Assembly (NCBI RefSeq): GCF_900105325.1
Contig: NZ_FNSU01000003.1
Coordinates: 248,001 to 312,000 of the forward strand
Direction: 5' to 3'
Length of the DNA: 64,000 nucleotides
Origin: Pseudomonas marginalis
Lineage (GTDB): Bacteria > Pseudomonadota > Gammaproteobacteria > Pseudomonadales > Pseudomonadaceae
This document shows, in pieces, positions 33,148 to 41,589 of the stretch. Each line of letters begins with the position of its first letter. Position 1 is the stretch's first letter. The translations under genes and the position numbers were made by a program. Below the pieces are notes generated by a model. That model worked only from the letters and a program-made list of their open reading frames with translations. It had not been told where the DNA came from and searched no databases.

Positions 33148-34074
33148 TTGAACATTTTTAGCCTCTGTGCCCCCCGGCACTCCGCCGCCAGCCCCCTGCA
33201 CGATGAAGCCCGCGACTGGCTGGTCCTGCTGACCTCGGGCCGCGCCACCGTGGCCGATGCCAAGGCGCTCAAGGCCTGGTGTGCGCAAAGCCCCGAGCAT
33301 GCCCAGGCGTTCGAGCAGGCCAAGGCGATGTGGCAGCAACTGGCCCCGGCCCTCGATTCAGTCTCGCAACCACGCAGCTTTGGACGCCGTGCATTCCTGG
33401 GCGGTGCAATTGCCGCGTCGGCAGCCGTGGTCATGGTGCAGGTCGGCTCCCCCGGTGGTTTTGCCGGCCTCACCGCGGACTATCGCACCGAAGTCGGCGA
33501 ACAGCGCCAAGTGCTGTTAAGCGACGGCGTCAGCCTGGAACTCAACACCCAGACGCGCGTCAGCCGCGTGGGCCAGGGGCTTGAATTGCTCGAAGGCGAA
33601 GTCGAGGTGATCGCCCATTCCGCACAACCGCTCAAGATGCTGGCGGGCGAAGGCTGGGTGAGCGCGGCGCAGGCACGTTTCAATCTGCGCAACACCGACC
33701 GCACGGTGTGCGTGACCTGTATCGAGGGCTGGCTGTCGGTGGCCGTGGCCGGGCGCAGCGTGCGCCTGGAGAGCGGCCGGCAACTGAGCTACGACGCGGC
33801 CGGCCTGGGCGAACCGGTGGTGGTGGACACCCAGGCGGTCGTGGCCTGGCGCGAACAGGTGCTGGTCTTCAACAACGCCACCCTGGCCACGGTGGTGGAC
33901 GAAATCAACCGCTACCGCCCGGGGATGCTGGTGCTGCTCAACAAGCAACTTGGCCAACGGCGCGTCCAGGCGCGGTTCAGCCTGCAGCAGTTGGCAGGGG
34001 TGGCGTTGTTGATTCGGGATGCGTATGGGGCCAAGTGTACGGAGTTGCCGGGTGGGGTGGTGTTGTTGAGTTAG
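33148..34074 (+). CDS. vreR: FecR-family anti-sigma factor (VreR-like)
   Basis: A 308-residue inner-membrane regulator. The cytoplasmic N-terminal FecR-type domain contains ARDWLVLLTSGRATVADAKALKAWCAQSPEHAQAFEQAKAMW. One membrane segment follows (FLGGAIAASAAVVMVQVG), then the periplasmic FecR domain (YRTEVGEQRQVLLSDGVSLELNTQTRV) and an STN-like C-terminus (NRYRPGMLVLLNKQLGQRRVQARFSL). It should hold the sigma factor and receive the VreA signal. The only suitable in-frame start is TTG at 33148, a weak start that may keep its amount low. Confidence 0.85.
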   Translation: MNIFSLCAPRHSAASPLHDEARDWLVLLTSGRATVADAKALKAWCAQSPEHAQAFEQAKAMWQQLAPALDSVSQPRSFGRRAFLGGAIAASAAVVMVQVGSPGGFAGLTADYRTEVGEQRQVLLSDGVSLELNTQTRVSRVGQGLELLEGEVEVIAHSAQPLKMLAGEGWVSAAQARFNLRNTDRTVCVTCIEGWLSVAVAGRSVRLESGRQLSYDAAGLGEPVVVDTQAVVAWREQVLVFNNATLATVVDEINRYRPGMLVLLNKQLGQRRVQARFSLQQLAGVALLIRDAYGAKCTELPGGVVLLS

Positions 34075-34134
34075 AAGTACCTGCCTATTTTCAATGTGAT
34101 AACAAGGTATCTACGGGGGGCGTGTTTGGGACGG

Positions 34135-34746
34135 CTATCTCAATGGCCCCACCACCTGCCGATACTTCTCCACCCCCTGCGGCGTCTCCCGCACCAAACT
34201 GATCTCCAGCCCCAACGGATCCTCACGCCGATTCCCGCTCAACTGCCGCCAGCCCTTATCCGCCTCCCACACCCGCACCTGCAGGTCACGGACCCCGCTC
34301 AACACCACCACGCCATCCTTCGCCGCCGGCAGCGGATAGCGATCCCGCGCGGGTGCCGCAGCGCGATACAAACTGTCGCCCTTGAGCCACCAGCGCACCC
34401 GTTGCAGGCCATCGCCGGCGATGGGTGCGCTGCGAATGATGTCCAGCCGAAAGCCTTTGCTGTCGGAACTGCGCACGGTGACCGCCGCCGGTCCATCGAG
34501 CTTTTCTGCACTGTTCTTTGAGGGCTCCGGGGTGTTCAGTTCGACGCTGGCGCGCAGGCTGATGTCGCGCTGCAGTTGGTTGAGGGCGCGCAGCAGCACT
34601 TCGGTCTGTTCGCTGCTCGCCTGCAGGTGCTGGTCGGCGCGGGTGACGCTGTCCAGCCCGCGCCAGGCGATTACGCTGACCACGGCCATGAGCATGATCG
34701 CGACCATCACTTCGATCAGGGTGAAGCCTTGTTCGGAGCGCTTCAT
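34135..34746 (-). CDS. hxcW: Type II secretion minor pseudopilin GspJ (HxcW)
   Basis: A 203-residue pseudopilin. The prepilin site is MKRSEQG/FTLIEVMVAIMLMAVVSVIAW, with Glu at +5 and a hydrophobic helix. Length and the C-terminal domain (FRLDIIRSAPIAGDGLQRVRWWLKGDSLYR) match GspJ. It joins the pilus-tip complex with GspI and GspK. It is translated after the gspH gene with a four-base overlap. In the P. aeruginosa hxc cluster this gene also lies at the end next to vreR. Confidence 0.87.
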   Translation of the reverse strand: MKRSEQGFTLIEVMVAIMLMAVVSVIAWRGLDSVTRADQHLQASSEQTEVLLRALNQLQRDISLRASVELNTPEPSKNSAEKLDGPAAVTVRSSDSKGFRLDIIRSAPIAGDGLQRVRWWLKGDSLYRAAAPARDRYPLPAAKDGVVVLSGVRDLQVRVWEADKGWRQLSGNRREDPLGLEISLVRETPQGVEKYRQVVGPLR

Positions 34747-35195
34747 GGCTGGCTCACAACGCGCATCAAGCCGGCGGTGTCGCGTTGCAGGCTGAGGCTG
34801 TGTTGGCCGTCGGACAGCACGATGCGCACGGGTGGGTTGATCCATTCGGCGTCGAGCACCAGGGTTTGCCGGGGTTCGATATTGATGTGCATCGGCGTGC
34901 TTTCCCACAGGCGCGGGCGCAGTTGGGTGTCGCCCTGGAACGCTTCGACGCCACTGCCATCGTCGGTGCGACGGTTGAAGCGAAAGCCCTTGGCGTCGGC
35001 GCGCCAGGTGATCGGGCGGCCGTCCGCGCGGGCTTCGGCCTGGGCCACTTGCAGCAGTTGGCTCAGGCGCTCGGCGTCCTTGCGCAGCAGGTGCAGCGGG
35101 TCGGGCTTGATGGTCAGGCTGATGGCGGCGCTGGCGATGCCGATGATCACCAGCACCACCATCAACTCGATCAGGGTGAAGCCTTGCTGTTTCAT
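34743..35195 (-). CDS. hxcU: Type II secretion pseudopilin GspH (HxcU)
   Basis: A 150-residue pseudopilin with a very short leader, MKQQG/FTLIELMVVLVIIGIASAAI, and a GspH-type C-terminal domain (GFRFNRRTDDGSGVEAFQ ... VRIVLSDGQHSLSLQRDTAG). It is a minor pseudopilin linking the major pilus to the tip. It is first in the leftward hxcU-hxcW pair and divergent from hxcP with about 90 bases between them. Confidence 0.85.
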   Translation of the reverse strand: MKQQGFTLIELMVVLVIIGIASAAISLTIKPDPLHLLRKDAERLSQLLQVAQAEARADGRPITWRADAKGFRFNRRTDDGSGVEAFQGDTQLRPRLWESTPMHINIEPRQTLVLDAEWINPPVRIVLSDGQHSLSLQRDTAGLMRVVSQP

Positions 35196-35288
35196 CGGTA
35201 GGCCCCTCGAAAGCTGGTGAGCTTGTGAAATAAAAACGTGCGAATTGGCCTGTAGGCTGGTGCCATGGACAAACAGGAGGTCCTTCCC

Positions 35289-35720
35289 ATGGCATTTACC
35301 CTGCGTTTCTCACCGGCCCACGGTGTACAGATCGTGGCGTTGCTGGCGGCATTGGCCGGTGTGGCGGTCTGGACGCCGCTGTTGCTGACGTCCGCCGAGT
35401 CCCATACGCCCCAGGCCGCGCCCCAGGTGCTGGCGGCGCGCAGCGATAATCCGGCGCTGCAATGGTTTTCCAATGCGCCGGCTGCGTTGCAGGTCAAGGT
35501 CTCTGGGGTGCTGGCCGGGGCGCGCGGTGCGGTGGCGATCCTCAGTCTCAACGACGGCCCGCCGCGCAGTTTCCTGCTGGGCGAGCGCCTCAGCCCGGGC
35601 GTGCGGCTCACGGCCATCGAAGGCGATGGGGTCGAGATCGAGCGCGGCGGCGAGAAGCTGCGCGTCAACCTCGACAAATTGCCCGATGGGCCGGCCTTGC
35701 CGCGGCTCACTCGGCCCTGA
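35289..35720 (+). CDS. hxcP: Type II secretion inner-membrane protein GspC (HxcP), short form
   Basis: A 143-residue bitopic protein with a short N-terminus, a membrane helix (VQIVALLAALAGVAVWTPLLL) and a periplasmic homology region (QWFSNAPAALQVKVSGVLAGARGAVAILSLNDGPPRSFLLGERLSPGVRLTAIEGDGVEIERGG). No PDZ or coiled-coil domain follows, so it is a short GspC. It links the inner-membrane platform to the secretin. AGGAGG lies 8 bases before the ATG at 35289. Its last 14 bases overlap the end of the convergent hxcV. Confidence 0.8.
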   Translation: MAFTLRFSPAHGVQIVALLAALAGVAVWTPLLLTSAESHTPQAAPQVLAARSDNPALQWFSNAPAALQVKVSGVLAGARGAVAILSLNDGPPRSFLLGERLSPGVRLTAIEGDGVEIERGGEKLRVNLDKLPDGPALPRLTRP

Positions 35721-36072
35721 CCTGTGTCTCCACGCGGGCCAGCGGCGGCGCCTCGTGGCTGGCGTCGAGCACCTGCACGTTGACTTGAAACAGGCGGCCA
35801 TCGCGGCTGATGGTCTGCTCGCACCGCAGCTTCAAGCGCCCCTGGTCACAGCTGAAGGTCTTTGTGCCGTCGCGCAAATGCCCTTCCAGGCGCAACTCCG
35901 CCAGGCGACTCTGCGCCGCCAGCAACCCCATGGATTTGTCCCGCAGCAGGCCGTTGCCCTGGGTCATCAACCCGGCCACGCGGATGGCAGCAGCCATCGC
36001 CACAGCGATAATCGCCAGCGCCACCAGCACCTCGATCAGGGTAAAACCTTGCTCCTTGCGACGGCCGTACAT
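35707..36072 (-). CDS. hxcV: Type II secretion minor pseudopilin GspI (HxcV)
   Basis: A 121-residue pseudopilin. The cleavage site is MYGRRKEQG/FTLIEVLVALAIIAVAMAAAI. The remainder (LLAAQSRLAELRLEG, CEQTISRDGRLFQVNVQVLD) is typical of GspI. It seeds the pilus tip with GspJ and GspK. It lies alone on the minus strand, between hxcP and hxcT on the plus strand, so the cluster needs several promoters. Confidence 0.86.
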   Translation of the reverse strand: MYGRRKEQGFTLIEVLVALAIIAVAMAAAIRVAGLMTQGNGLLRDKSMGLLAAQSRLAELRLEGHLRDGTKTFSCDQGRLKLRCEQTISRDGRLFQVNVQVLDASHEAPPLARVETQVRAE

Positions 36073-36220
36073 GGGGTTCTCAAAGCAGGGAAACAGGCCC
36101 GCAGACTAGCGCCGGCAGTTGACCGATTGGCGACCGAAACTCCCGAGGATTTTCAATACGACTGACATGTGTTCTTGCAACACTGCGCCACGAAATGTAC
36201 CCAAGCCAAGGAATGTCGAG

Positions 36221-36670
36221 ATGGATATCGCGCGCCTAACATCCCCATTGCCAGGCCCTCGCGGCCAGCGTGGCTTCACCTTGATCGAGATCATGGTGGT
36301 GGTGGTCATCCTCGGGATCCTCGCGGCGATGGTGGTGCCCAAGGTCCTCGATCGCCCGGACCAGGCGCGGGCCACCGCCGCGAAACAGGACATCGGCGGG
36401 TTGATGCAGGCGTTGAAGCTGTATCGCCTCGACCACGGCACTTACCCGAGCATGAACCAGGGCCTGAAAGTGCTGGTGGAACGCCCGGCGGATGCCAAGA
36501 ACAATAACTGGCGCGCCTACCTCGAGCGTTTGCCCAACGACCCTTGGGGCCACCCTTACCACTACCTCAATCCGGGCGCCAACGGTGAGGTCGATGTGTT
36601 CTCCCTGGGCGCCGATGGCCAACCGGATGGCGATGGCGTGAATGCCGATATCGGCTCCTGGCAGTTGTAA
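36221..36670 (+). CDS. hxcT: Type II secretion major pseudopilin GspG (HxcT)
   Basis: A 149-residue major pseudopilin. The leader is unusually long for a pseudopilin, 18 residues ending QRG/FTLIEIMVVVVILGILAAMVVPKVL. The GspG calcium-loop region is present (LERLPNDPWGHPYHYLNPGANGEVDVFSLGADGQPDGDGVNADIGSW). AAGGA lies upstream of the ATG at 36221. It is first gene of the long rightward operon hxcT-X-Y-Z-Q-R-S. Confidence 0.9.
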   Translation: MDIARLTSPLPGPRGQRGFTLIEIMVVVVILGILAAMVVPKVLDRPDQARATAAKQDIGGLMQALKLYRLDHGTYPSMNQGLKVLVERPADAKNNNWRAYLERLPNDPWGHPYHYLNPGANGEVDVFSLGADGQPDGDGVNADIGSWQL

Positions 36671-36678
36671 GGCGCGCC

Positions 36679-37557
36679 ATGAAAGGGTATTCGCCCCCAG
36701 CGGCGAAGCAGCGCGGCATGGCGATTATCAGTGCCTTGCTGATCGCGGCGGTGGTGGCGGTGATCGCCGGCGGCATGCTCACGCGCCAGACCGTATTCAC
36801 CCGCAGCCTGGAAGCCGAACAGTCGCGCGTGCAGGGCCAATGGCTGTTGCTGGGCGGTCTTGAGCGCAGCCGGCAGATGCTCTGGGAAGCCCGCCAGAAG
36901 GACGTGCTGACCCGCCTTGACCAACCTTGGGCGCGGGCCCAGGCCGGCGTGTTCGAGGGGCGGATAGACGATGAACAGGGCAAGTTCAACCTGCGCAACC
37001 TGGTTAACCGCCAGCAGCCCGACGCCGAGCAATTGCAGAGCTTCGAGCGCCTGTGCCGCACCCTGGGCGTGGCCCCGGCCGTGAGCCGGCGCATCAGCCA
37101 GCGGGTGATTGCTTCCTATGAACAGAACGGGCAGCCCGCCAAATACCCGATGCTGCGCAGCCTCGACGACCTCAGTGGCCTCGAAGGCCTGACCCCGGAG
37201 GTGTTGCAGCGCCTGCAGGCGTACGTCAGCGTGCTGCCCGGCAATACCTGGGTCAACGGCAACACTGCCAGCGCCGAAGTGCTCAGCGCGGTGGTGCCGC
37301 AGCTCAGCCTGTCCCAGGCCCACGGGCTGGTGGCCGAGCGCGACAACGGGCATTGGTTTATCAACCGTGGGGATTTCGTCAACCGTCTGCACTTGCCCCA
37401 TGTGGAGTTGGAAGCGGTGCAAGTGGGCATTACCAGCGAGTGGTTTCGCCTCCAGGGCCAGGCGCGACGCGAGCGCCGGCGGGTGACAATCGACGCGTTG
37501 CTGCACCGCCCCGAAGACCGTGAGCCCAAGGTGATCTGGTCGCGGGTGGGCGTATGA
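36679..37557 (+). CDS. hxcX: Type II secretion minor pseudopilin GspK (HxcX)
   Basis: A 292-residue pseudopilin with cleavage after KQRG before MAIISALLIAAVVAVIAGGML. The +5 position is Ser rather than Glu, as is characteristic of GspK. The large C-terminal domain has the GspK helix-hairpin segment (DDEQGKFNLRNLVNRQQPDAEQLQSFERL ... SLDDLSGLEGLTPEVLQRLQAYVSVLP). It caps the pseudopilus tip. Its stop overlaps hxcY by four bases. Confidence 0.87.
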   Translation: MKGYSPPAAKQRGMAIISALLIAAVVAVIAGGMLTRQTVFTRSLEAEQSRVQGQWLLLGGLERSRQMLWEARQKDVLTRLDQPWARAQAGVFEGRIDDEQGKFNLRNLVNRQQPDAEQLQSFERLCRTLGVAPAVSRRISQRVIASYEQNGQPAKYPMLRSLDDLSGLEGLTPEVLQRLQAYVSVLPGNTWVNGNTASAEVLSAVVPQLSLSQAHGLVAERDNGHWFINRGDFVNRLHLPHVELEAVQVGITSEWFRLQGQARRERRRVTIDALLHRPEDREPKVIWSRVGV

Positions 37558-38624
37558 AACGCTTGCGCATTGCCTTGCCGCCGCTGGATCAGGTCAGTGC
37601 TGAAAGCCAGGTGAAATTTGCCTGGATCGAGCGTGGCGTGGTGGTGTCCGAGGGGCAGGAAAGCCTGGCGCAATTGGGCAAGAGCCGGCAGGCGGTGGAC
37701 TGCTTTCTGCACCCGCATGACAGCCTGCTCACCAGCCTGGAGCTGCCGCCATTGCCCGCAGCAAAAAACCAGGCGGCGGTGGCCTGTGCGGCCCAGGCGC
37801 TGATCCTCGGGCCGGTGGAACAAATGCACGTGGCCCACGGCCCGCGCGAAAGCGATGGGCGCGTGCAGGTGGGCTGGGTGCCCAAGGCCGGGCTGGAGCG
37901 ACTGGGCCAGGTCTTGGCCCAGGTGCAGCTCAAGCTGCGCGGCCTGTACCCGGCGCCCTATGCGTTGCCGGTGGGGGCGGCGGCGTTGGACGACGGCTAT
38001 CTGTTGACCCGCGACAGCCTGCAACAGGGCGCTGTGCACCCGCTGGGGTTGCAGGCGCTCGACGTGCCGCTGGTGGCGGAGGCGCAGCGTTGGAGCGGCG
38101 CGGTGCCTGGCTGGGGCTTGCATGCTCGCCTCGGTCAAGCCTCCGGTGCCGGATGGGGCAGGGCGCTGGCTTGTGTGGCGCTGGCCGCTGCCATCTGGAC
38201 CGTCGGCCTCAACCTGTATGCCGCGCGCCAGGTCGACGAAGGCCAACGGCTCAAGGCGTTGATGAACCAACAGGTGCGCCAGGCGTTTCCTGAATTACCG
38301 GTGGTGCTCAACCCTTTGCAGCAGGCCCGTCAACAGTTGGCCGCACGTCAGAGCGGCGCGGCTGCCGATTCGGGCCAACGCTTCAGCAGCCTGTTGCAAC
38401 TGGCAGGCAGCAACCTGCCCTTTATGGTGGGCAGCGTCGATAACCTGAACTTTGAGCAGGGCACCTTGCACCTGGCGTTACTCGCCGACAGCCGCAACCC
38501 GGCGGCCGAGGGTGAGTGGCAGGCCGCGTTGGCCCAGGCCGGTTTTGCCGCCATGCGCGATGAGCAGGGCTGGAGCATCGGCCCGGCGCCGGCCACGGAA
38601 AAACCGGAGGCCGGCGATGAATAG
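37554..38624 (+). CDS. hxcY: Type II secretion platform protein GspL (HxcY)
   Basis: A 356-residue bitopic inner-membrane protein. The cytoplasmic actin-like domain (HDSLLTSLELPPLPAAKNQAAVACAAQALILGPVEQMHVAHGP) binds the ATPase. A membrane helix follows near residue 205 (ALACVALAAAIWTVGLNLYAARQ), then a periplasmic ferredoxin-like domain. It works with GspM and GspE. It overlaps hxcX at the start and hxcZ at the end. Confidence 0.84.
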   Translation: MKRLRIALPPLDQVSAESQVKFAWIERGVVVSEGQESLAQLGKSRQAVDCFLHPHDSLLTSLELPPLPAAKNQAAVACAAQALILGPVEQMHVAHGPRESDGRVQVGWVPKAGLERLGQVLAQVQLKLRGLYPAPYALPVGAAALDDGYLLTRDSLQQGAVHPLGLQALDVPLVAEAQRWSGAVPGWGLHARLGQASGAGWGRALACVALAAAIWTVGLNLYAARQVDEGQRLKALMNQQVRQAFPELPVVLNPLQQARQQLAARQSGAAADSGQRFSSLLQLAGSNLPFMVGSVDNLNFEQGTLHLALLADSRNPAAEGEWQAALAQAGFAAMRDEQGWSIGPAPATEKPEAGDE

Positions 38625-39129
38625 GTGGCTGCGCCTGCGCACCCAGGCCCAGGTGTTCTGGAGCGGCCTGGCCCTGCGCGAGAAACGCCTGCTGATCGGC
38701 GCCGGGCTGGTGTTGGCAAGCCTGCTGACCTGGCTGGTGCTGGTGCAGCCGGCGTTGAAAAAGATCGACTACTGGCAGGCCGAAACCCCCAGGCTGCGCG
38801 CCCAGGCCGAAGCCTTGCAGGTGCTGTTGCAGGATGTCGCCGCGCCGCGCCAGGCCGACGAAGCCGCGTTGCGCCAGGCCCTGGACAGTGCCGGCCTGCA
38901 AGGGCATTACCAGGTGCAGGCGCTGGACGCCGGCGGTTGGCGCCTGACCTTCGACAACGCCCCGGCCGACGCCGTGGTGGCCTGGCTGCTGGGCAATGCC
39001 CGTTCATTTTCCCTGGAGGTGTCCGAGGCGCGTTTGCAACGTGCTGCGGATGCCGTCGATAACTCGGCCGGCACTGTGTCCGGGACCGTTCGCATGGATC
39101 AGGCGCCTGGCGCTAAGGAAGCTTCATGA
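38617..39129 (+). CDS. hxcZ: Type II secretion platform protein GspM (HxcZ)
   Basis: A 170-residue bitopic protein with a short cytoplasmic stretch, one membrane helix (LLIGAGLVLASLLTWLVLVQPALKKI) and a small periplasmic domain (GGWRLTFDNAPADAVVAWLLGNARSFSLEVSEARLQRA). It matches the length and layout of GspM. GGAGG is 6 bases before the ATG. The gene overlaps hxcY by eight bases and hxcQ by four. Confidence 0.82.
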   Translation: MNRWLRLRTQAQVFWSGLALREKRLLIGAGLVLASLLTWLVLVQPALKKIDYWQAETPRLRAQAEALQVLLQDVAAPRQADEAALRQALDSAGLQGHYQVQALDAGGWRLTFDNAPADAVVAWLLGNARSFSLEVSEARLQRAADAVDNSAGTVSGTVRMDQAPGAKEAS

Positions 39130-41450
39130 AGTGGTCAGTCCTCCCTTTTCGCAAGGCCGCGCCGTTGCTGTTGCTGGCCTTGAGTGCGTGCAGCAGCCCG
39201 TCAACCACGCCGTTACTGGTGGACAGTGAGCTTGGCCAACCCCTGGCCGATACCCGGCGCAGCGGCGATACCCTGCTGGATCGCCAGCGCGACGAAGCAC
39301 CGAAACCGCGGGTCCAGCACCCGGTGACCAACAGCGTCCGTGGCCAGGCCCCGGCGCCGGTCAAGGCGCGCAACCCGCTGGGTGACCAGCCGGTGCAGCT
39401 CAATTTTGTCGATGCCGATATCCAGGCGGTGGTGCGCGCGCTGTCCCGTGCCACCGGCCAGCAGTTCCTGGTGGACCCTCGGGTAAAGGGCAAGCTCACC
39501 CTGGTCAGCGAAGGCCAGGTGCCGGCCCATCAGGCCTACGACATGCTGCTGGCGGCGCTGCGCATGCAGGGTTTCAGTGTGGTGGATGTGGGCGGCGTGG
39601 CCCAGGTGGTGCCGGAGGCCGATGCCAAGTTGCTCGGCGGGCCGATCTACAGTGCCGGCAGCAGTGGCATGCAGACGCGCACCTTCCGCCTGCAATACGA
39701 AAATGCGGTGAACCTGATCCCGGTGCTGCGTCCCATCGTGTCGCCGAACAACCCGATCAACGCCTACCCCGGCAACAACAGCATCGTCATCACTGACTAT
39801 GCGGAAAACCTTGCGCGGGTCGCCCAGATCATCAGCGGCATCGACACCCCCAGCGCCATCGATACCGATGTGGTGCAGATTCAGAACGGCATTGCCGTGG
39901 ACATCGCCGCCATGGTTTCCGAGCTGCTGGAAACCCAGGGCGCCGACCAGACCCAGAAGATCAACGTGGTCGGTGACCCGCGCTCCAACTCGATCATCAT
40001 CCGTTCCGGCAGCCCCGAACGTACGGAGCTGGCACGCAACCTCATCTACAAGCTCGACAATGCCCAGAGCAACCCCAGCAATATGCACGTGGTGTACCTG
40101 CGCAACGCCCAGGCGGCCAAGCTGGCCCAGTCGTTGCGCGGGCTGCTCACCGGCGAGAGCGATTCCGGGGTGAGCGATGATGGGCGTGGCAAGCTCAGCG
40201 CCATGGGCAGCAATGGCAATAACAGCCAGGGCACGAGTAATGCCCAGAACAGCAGCGGCACGCCCACCGGCAGTGGCGTGCAGTCGGGCTATGGGCAAGC
40301 CACCGGTTCCAGCACCGGTACCAGTACCGGCAATACCGCCAACGAGCAGGACACCGCGTTCAGCGCCGGCGGCGTGACCATCCAGGCCGACGCCACCACC
40401 AACACCCTGCTGATCTCCGCGCCGGACCCGCTGTACCGCAACCTGCGGGAAGTGATCGACATGCTTGACCAGCGCCGCGCCCAGGTGGTGATCGAAAGCC
40501 TGATCGTGGAAGTGGGCGAGGACGATGCCACCGAGTTCGGCGTGCAATGGCAGGCCGGCAACCTGGCGGGCAGAGGCGGCTTCGGCGGGGTGAACCTGGG
40601 CGGCAGCGGTGTCGTGGGCACGCCGACCAGTCCCACCAGTATTGATGTGCTGCCCAAGGGCCTGAATATCGGCGTGGTCAATGGCACTGTGGATATTCCG
40701 GGGATCGGCAAGGTGCTCGACCTCAAGGTGCTGGCCCGTGCCTTGAAGAGCAAGGGCGGCACCAACGTGCTGTCCACGCCGAACCTGCTGACCCTGGACA
40801 ACGAAGCGGCGAGCATTTTCGTGGGGCAGACCATTCCATTCGTCACCGGCAGTTATGTGACCGGTGGCGGCGGCACCAGCAATAACCCGTTCCAGACCGT
40901 GCAGCGCGAAGAGGTGGGGCTCAAGCTGAATGTACGCCCGCAGATCTCCGAAGGCGGCACGGTGAAGCTGGATATCTACCAGGAGGTCAGCACCGTGGAC
41001 ACACGGGCGTCGGTGTCGGCGGGCACGGTGACCAACAAGCGCGCGATCGATACCAGCATCCTGCTCGACGACGGGCAGATCATGGTGCTGGGCGGGCTGT
41101 TGCAGGACGGCTACAGCCAGAGCAATGACGCGGTGCCGTGGCTCTCGGATATTCCGGGGTTGGGGGCGTTGTTTCGCAATGAGAAGCGCAGTGTGAGCAA
41201 GACTAACCTGATGGTGTTCCTGCGGCCTTACATTATTCGCGACAGTGGCGCGGGGCGTAGCATTACCTTGAACCGCTATGAATTCATGCGTCGTGCCCAG
41301 GGTGGGTTGCAGCCGGAGCACAGCTGGGCGATGCCGGATGTGCAGGCGCCGCAATTACCGTCGGTGGAGAAGGCGATTCCGGGTGGGCAGCAGCAGGGGC
41401 CGCGGGCGGTGATTCGGGCGGTGCCGGTTTCTGGAAATGCACGGCCATGA
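39126..41450 (+). CDS. hxcQ: Type II secretion secretin GspD (HxcQ), lipidated
   Basis: A 774-residue secretin forming the outer-membrane gate. The signal ends in a lipobox (LSAC, Cys22), so the protein is probably lipidated. This fits reports that HxcQ is a self-targeting liposecretin needing no pilotin. N0-N3 domains follow (QLNFVDADIQAVVRALSRATGQQFLVDPRVKG ...), then a Ser/Gly/Asn/Thr-rich linker around residues 355-410. The secretin core contains VPWLSDIPGLGALFRNEKRSVSKTNLMVFLRPYII. It ends with a short tail. Confidence 0.93.
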   Translation: MKWSVLPFRKAAPLLLLALSACSSPSTTPLLVDSELGQPLADTRRSGDTLLDRQRDEAPKPRVQHPVTNSVRGQAPAPVKARNPLGDQPVQLNFVDADIQAVVRALSRATGQQFLVDPRVKGKLTLVSEGQVPAHQAYDMLLAALRMQGFSVVDVGGVAQVVPEADAKLLGGPIYSAGSSGMQTRTFRLQYENAVNLIPVLRPIVSPNNPINAYPGNNSIVITDYAENLARVAQIISGIDTPSAIDTDVVQIQNGIAVDIAAMVSELLETQGADQTQKINVVGDPRSNSIIIRSGSPERTELARNLIYKLDNAQSNPSNMHVVYLRNAQAAKLAQSLRGLLTGESDSGVSDDGRGKLSAMGSNGNNSQGTSNAQNSSGTPTGSGVQSGYGQATGSSTGTSTGNTANEQDTAFSAGGVTIQADATTNTLLISAPDPLYRNLREVIDMLDQRRAQVVIESLIVEVGEDDATEFGVQWQAGNLAGRGGFGGVNLGGSGVVGTPTSPTSIDVLPKGLNIGVVNGTVDIPGIGKVLDLKVLARALKSKGGTNVLSTPNLLTLDNEAASIFVGQTIPFVTGSYVTGGGGTSNNPFQTVQREEVGLKLNVRPQISEGGTVKLDIYQEVSTVDTRASVSAGTVTNKRAIDTSILLDDGQIMVLGGLLQDGYSQSNDAVPWLSDIPGLGALFRNEKRSVSKTNLMVFLRPYIIRDSGAGRSITLNRYEFMRRAQGGLQPEHSWAMPDVQAPQLPSVEKAIPGGQQQGPRAVIRAVPVSGNARP

Positions 41451-41465
41451 GTTCGAGTGGAGATC

Positions 41466-41565
41466 TAAATGTGGGAGGGGGCTTGCTCCCGATAGCGATG
41501 GGTCAGTTTCAAATTGGCTGGCTGACACACCCTCATCGGGAGCAAGCCCCCTCCCACATTTGGAC
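41466..41565. repeat. REP pair inside the hxc operon
   Basis: The arm tgtgggagggggcttgctcc at 41469 onward is complementary to ggagcaagccccctcccaca at 41542-41561. It separates hxcQ from hxcR, the only sizeable gap in the operon, and could stabilise or attenuate the transcript. Confidence 0.85.
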
Positions 41566-41589
41566 CGCGCTCGGTCAGGAAGATGTCTT

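Noticed and set aside
39213..41354. Very long open frame antisense to hxcQ (713 codons)
   Set aside because: It is a shadow of GC-rich codons of the secretin gene; the translation has His/Val/Gly-rich low-information sequence and no motif.
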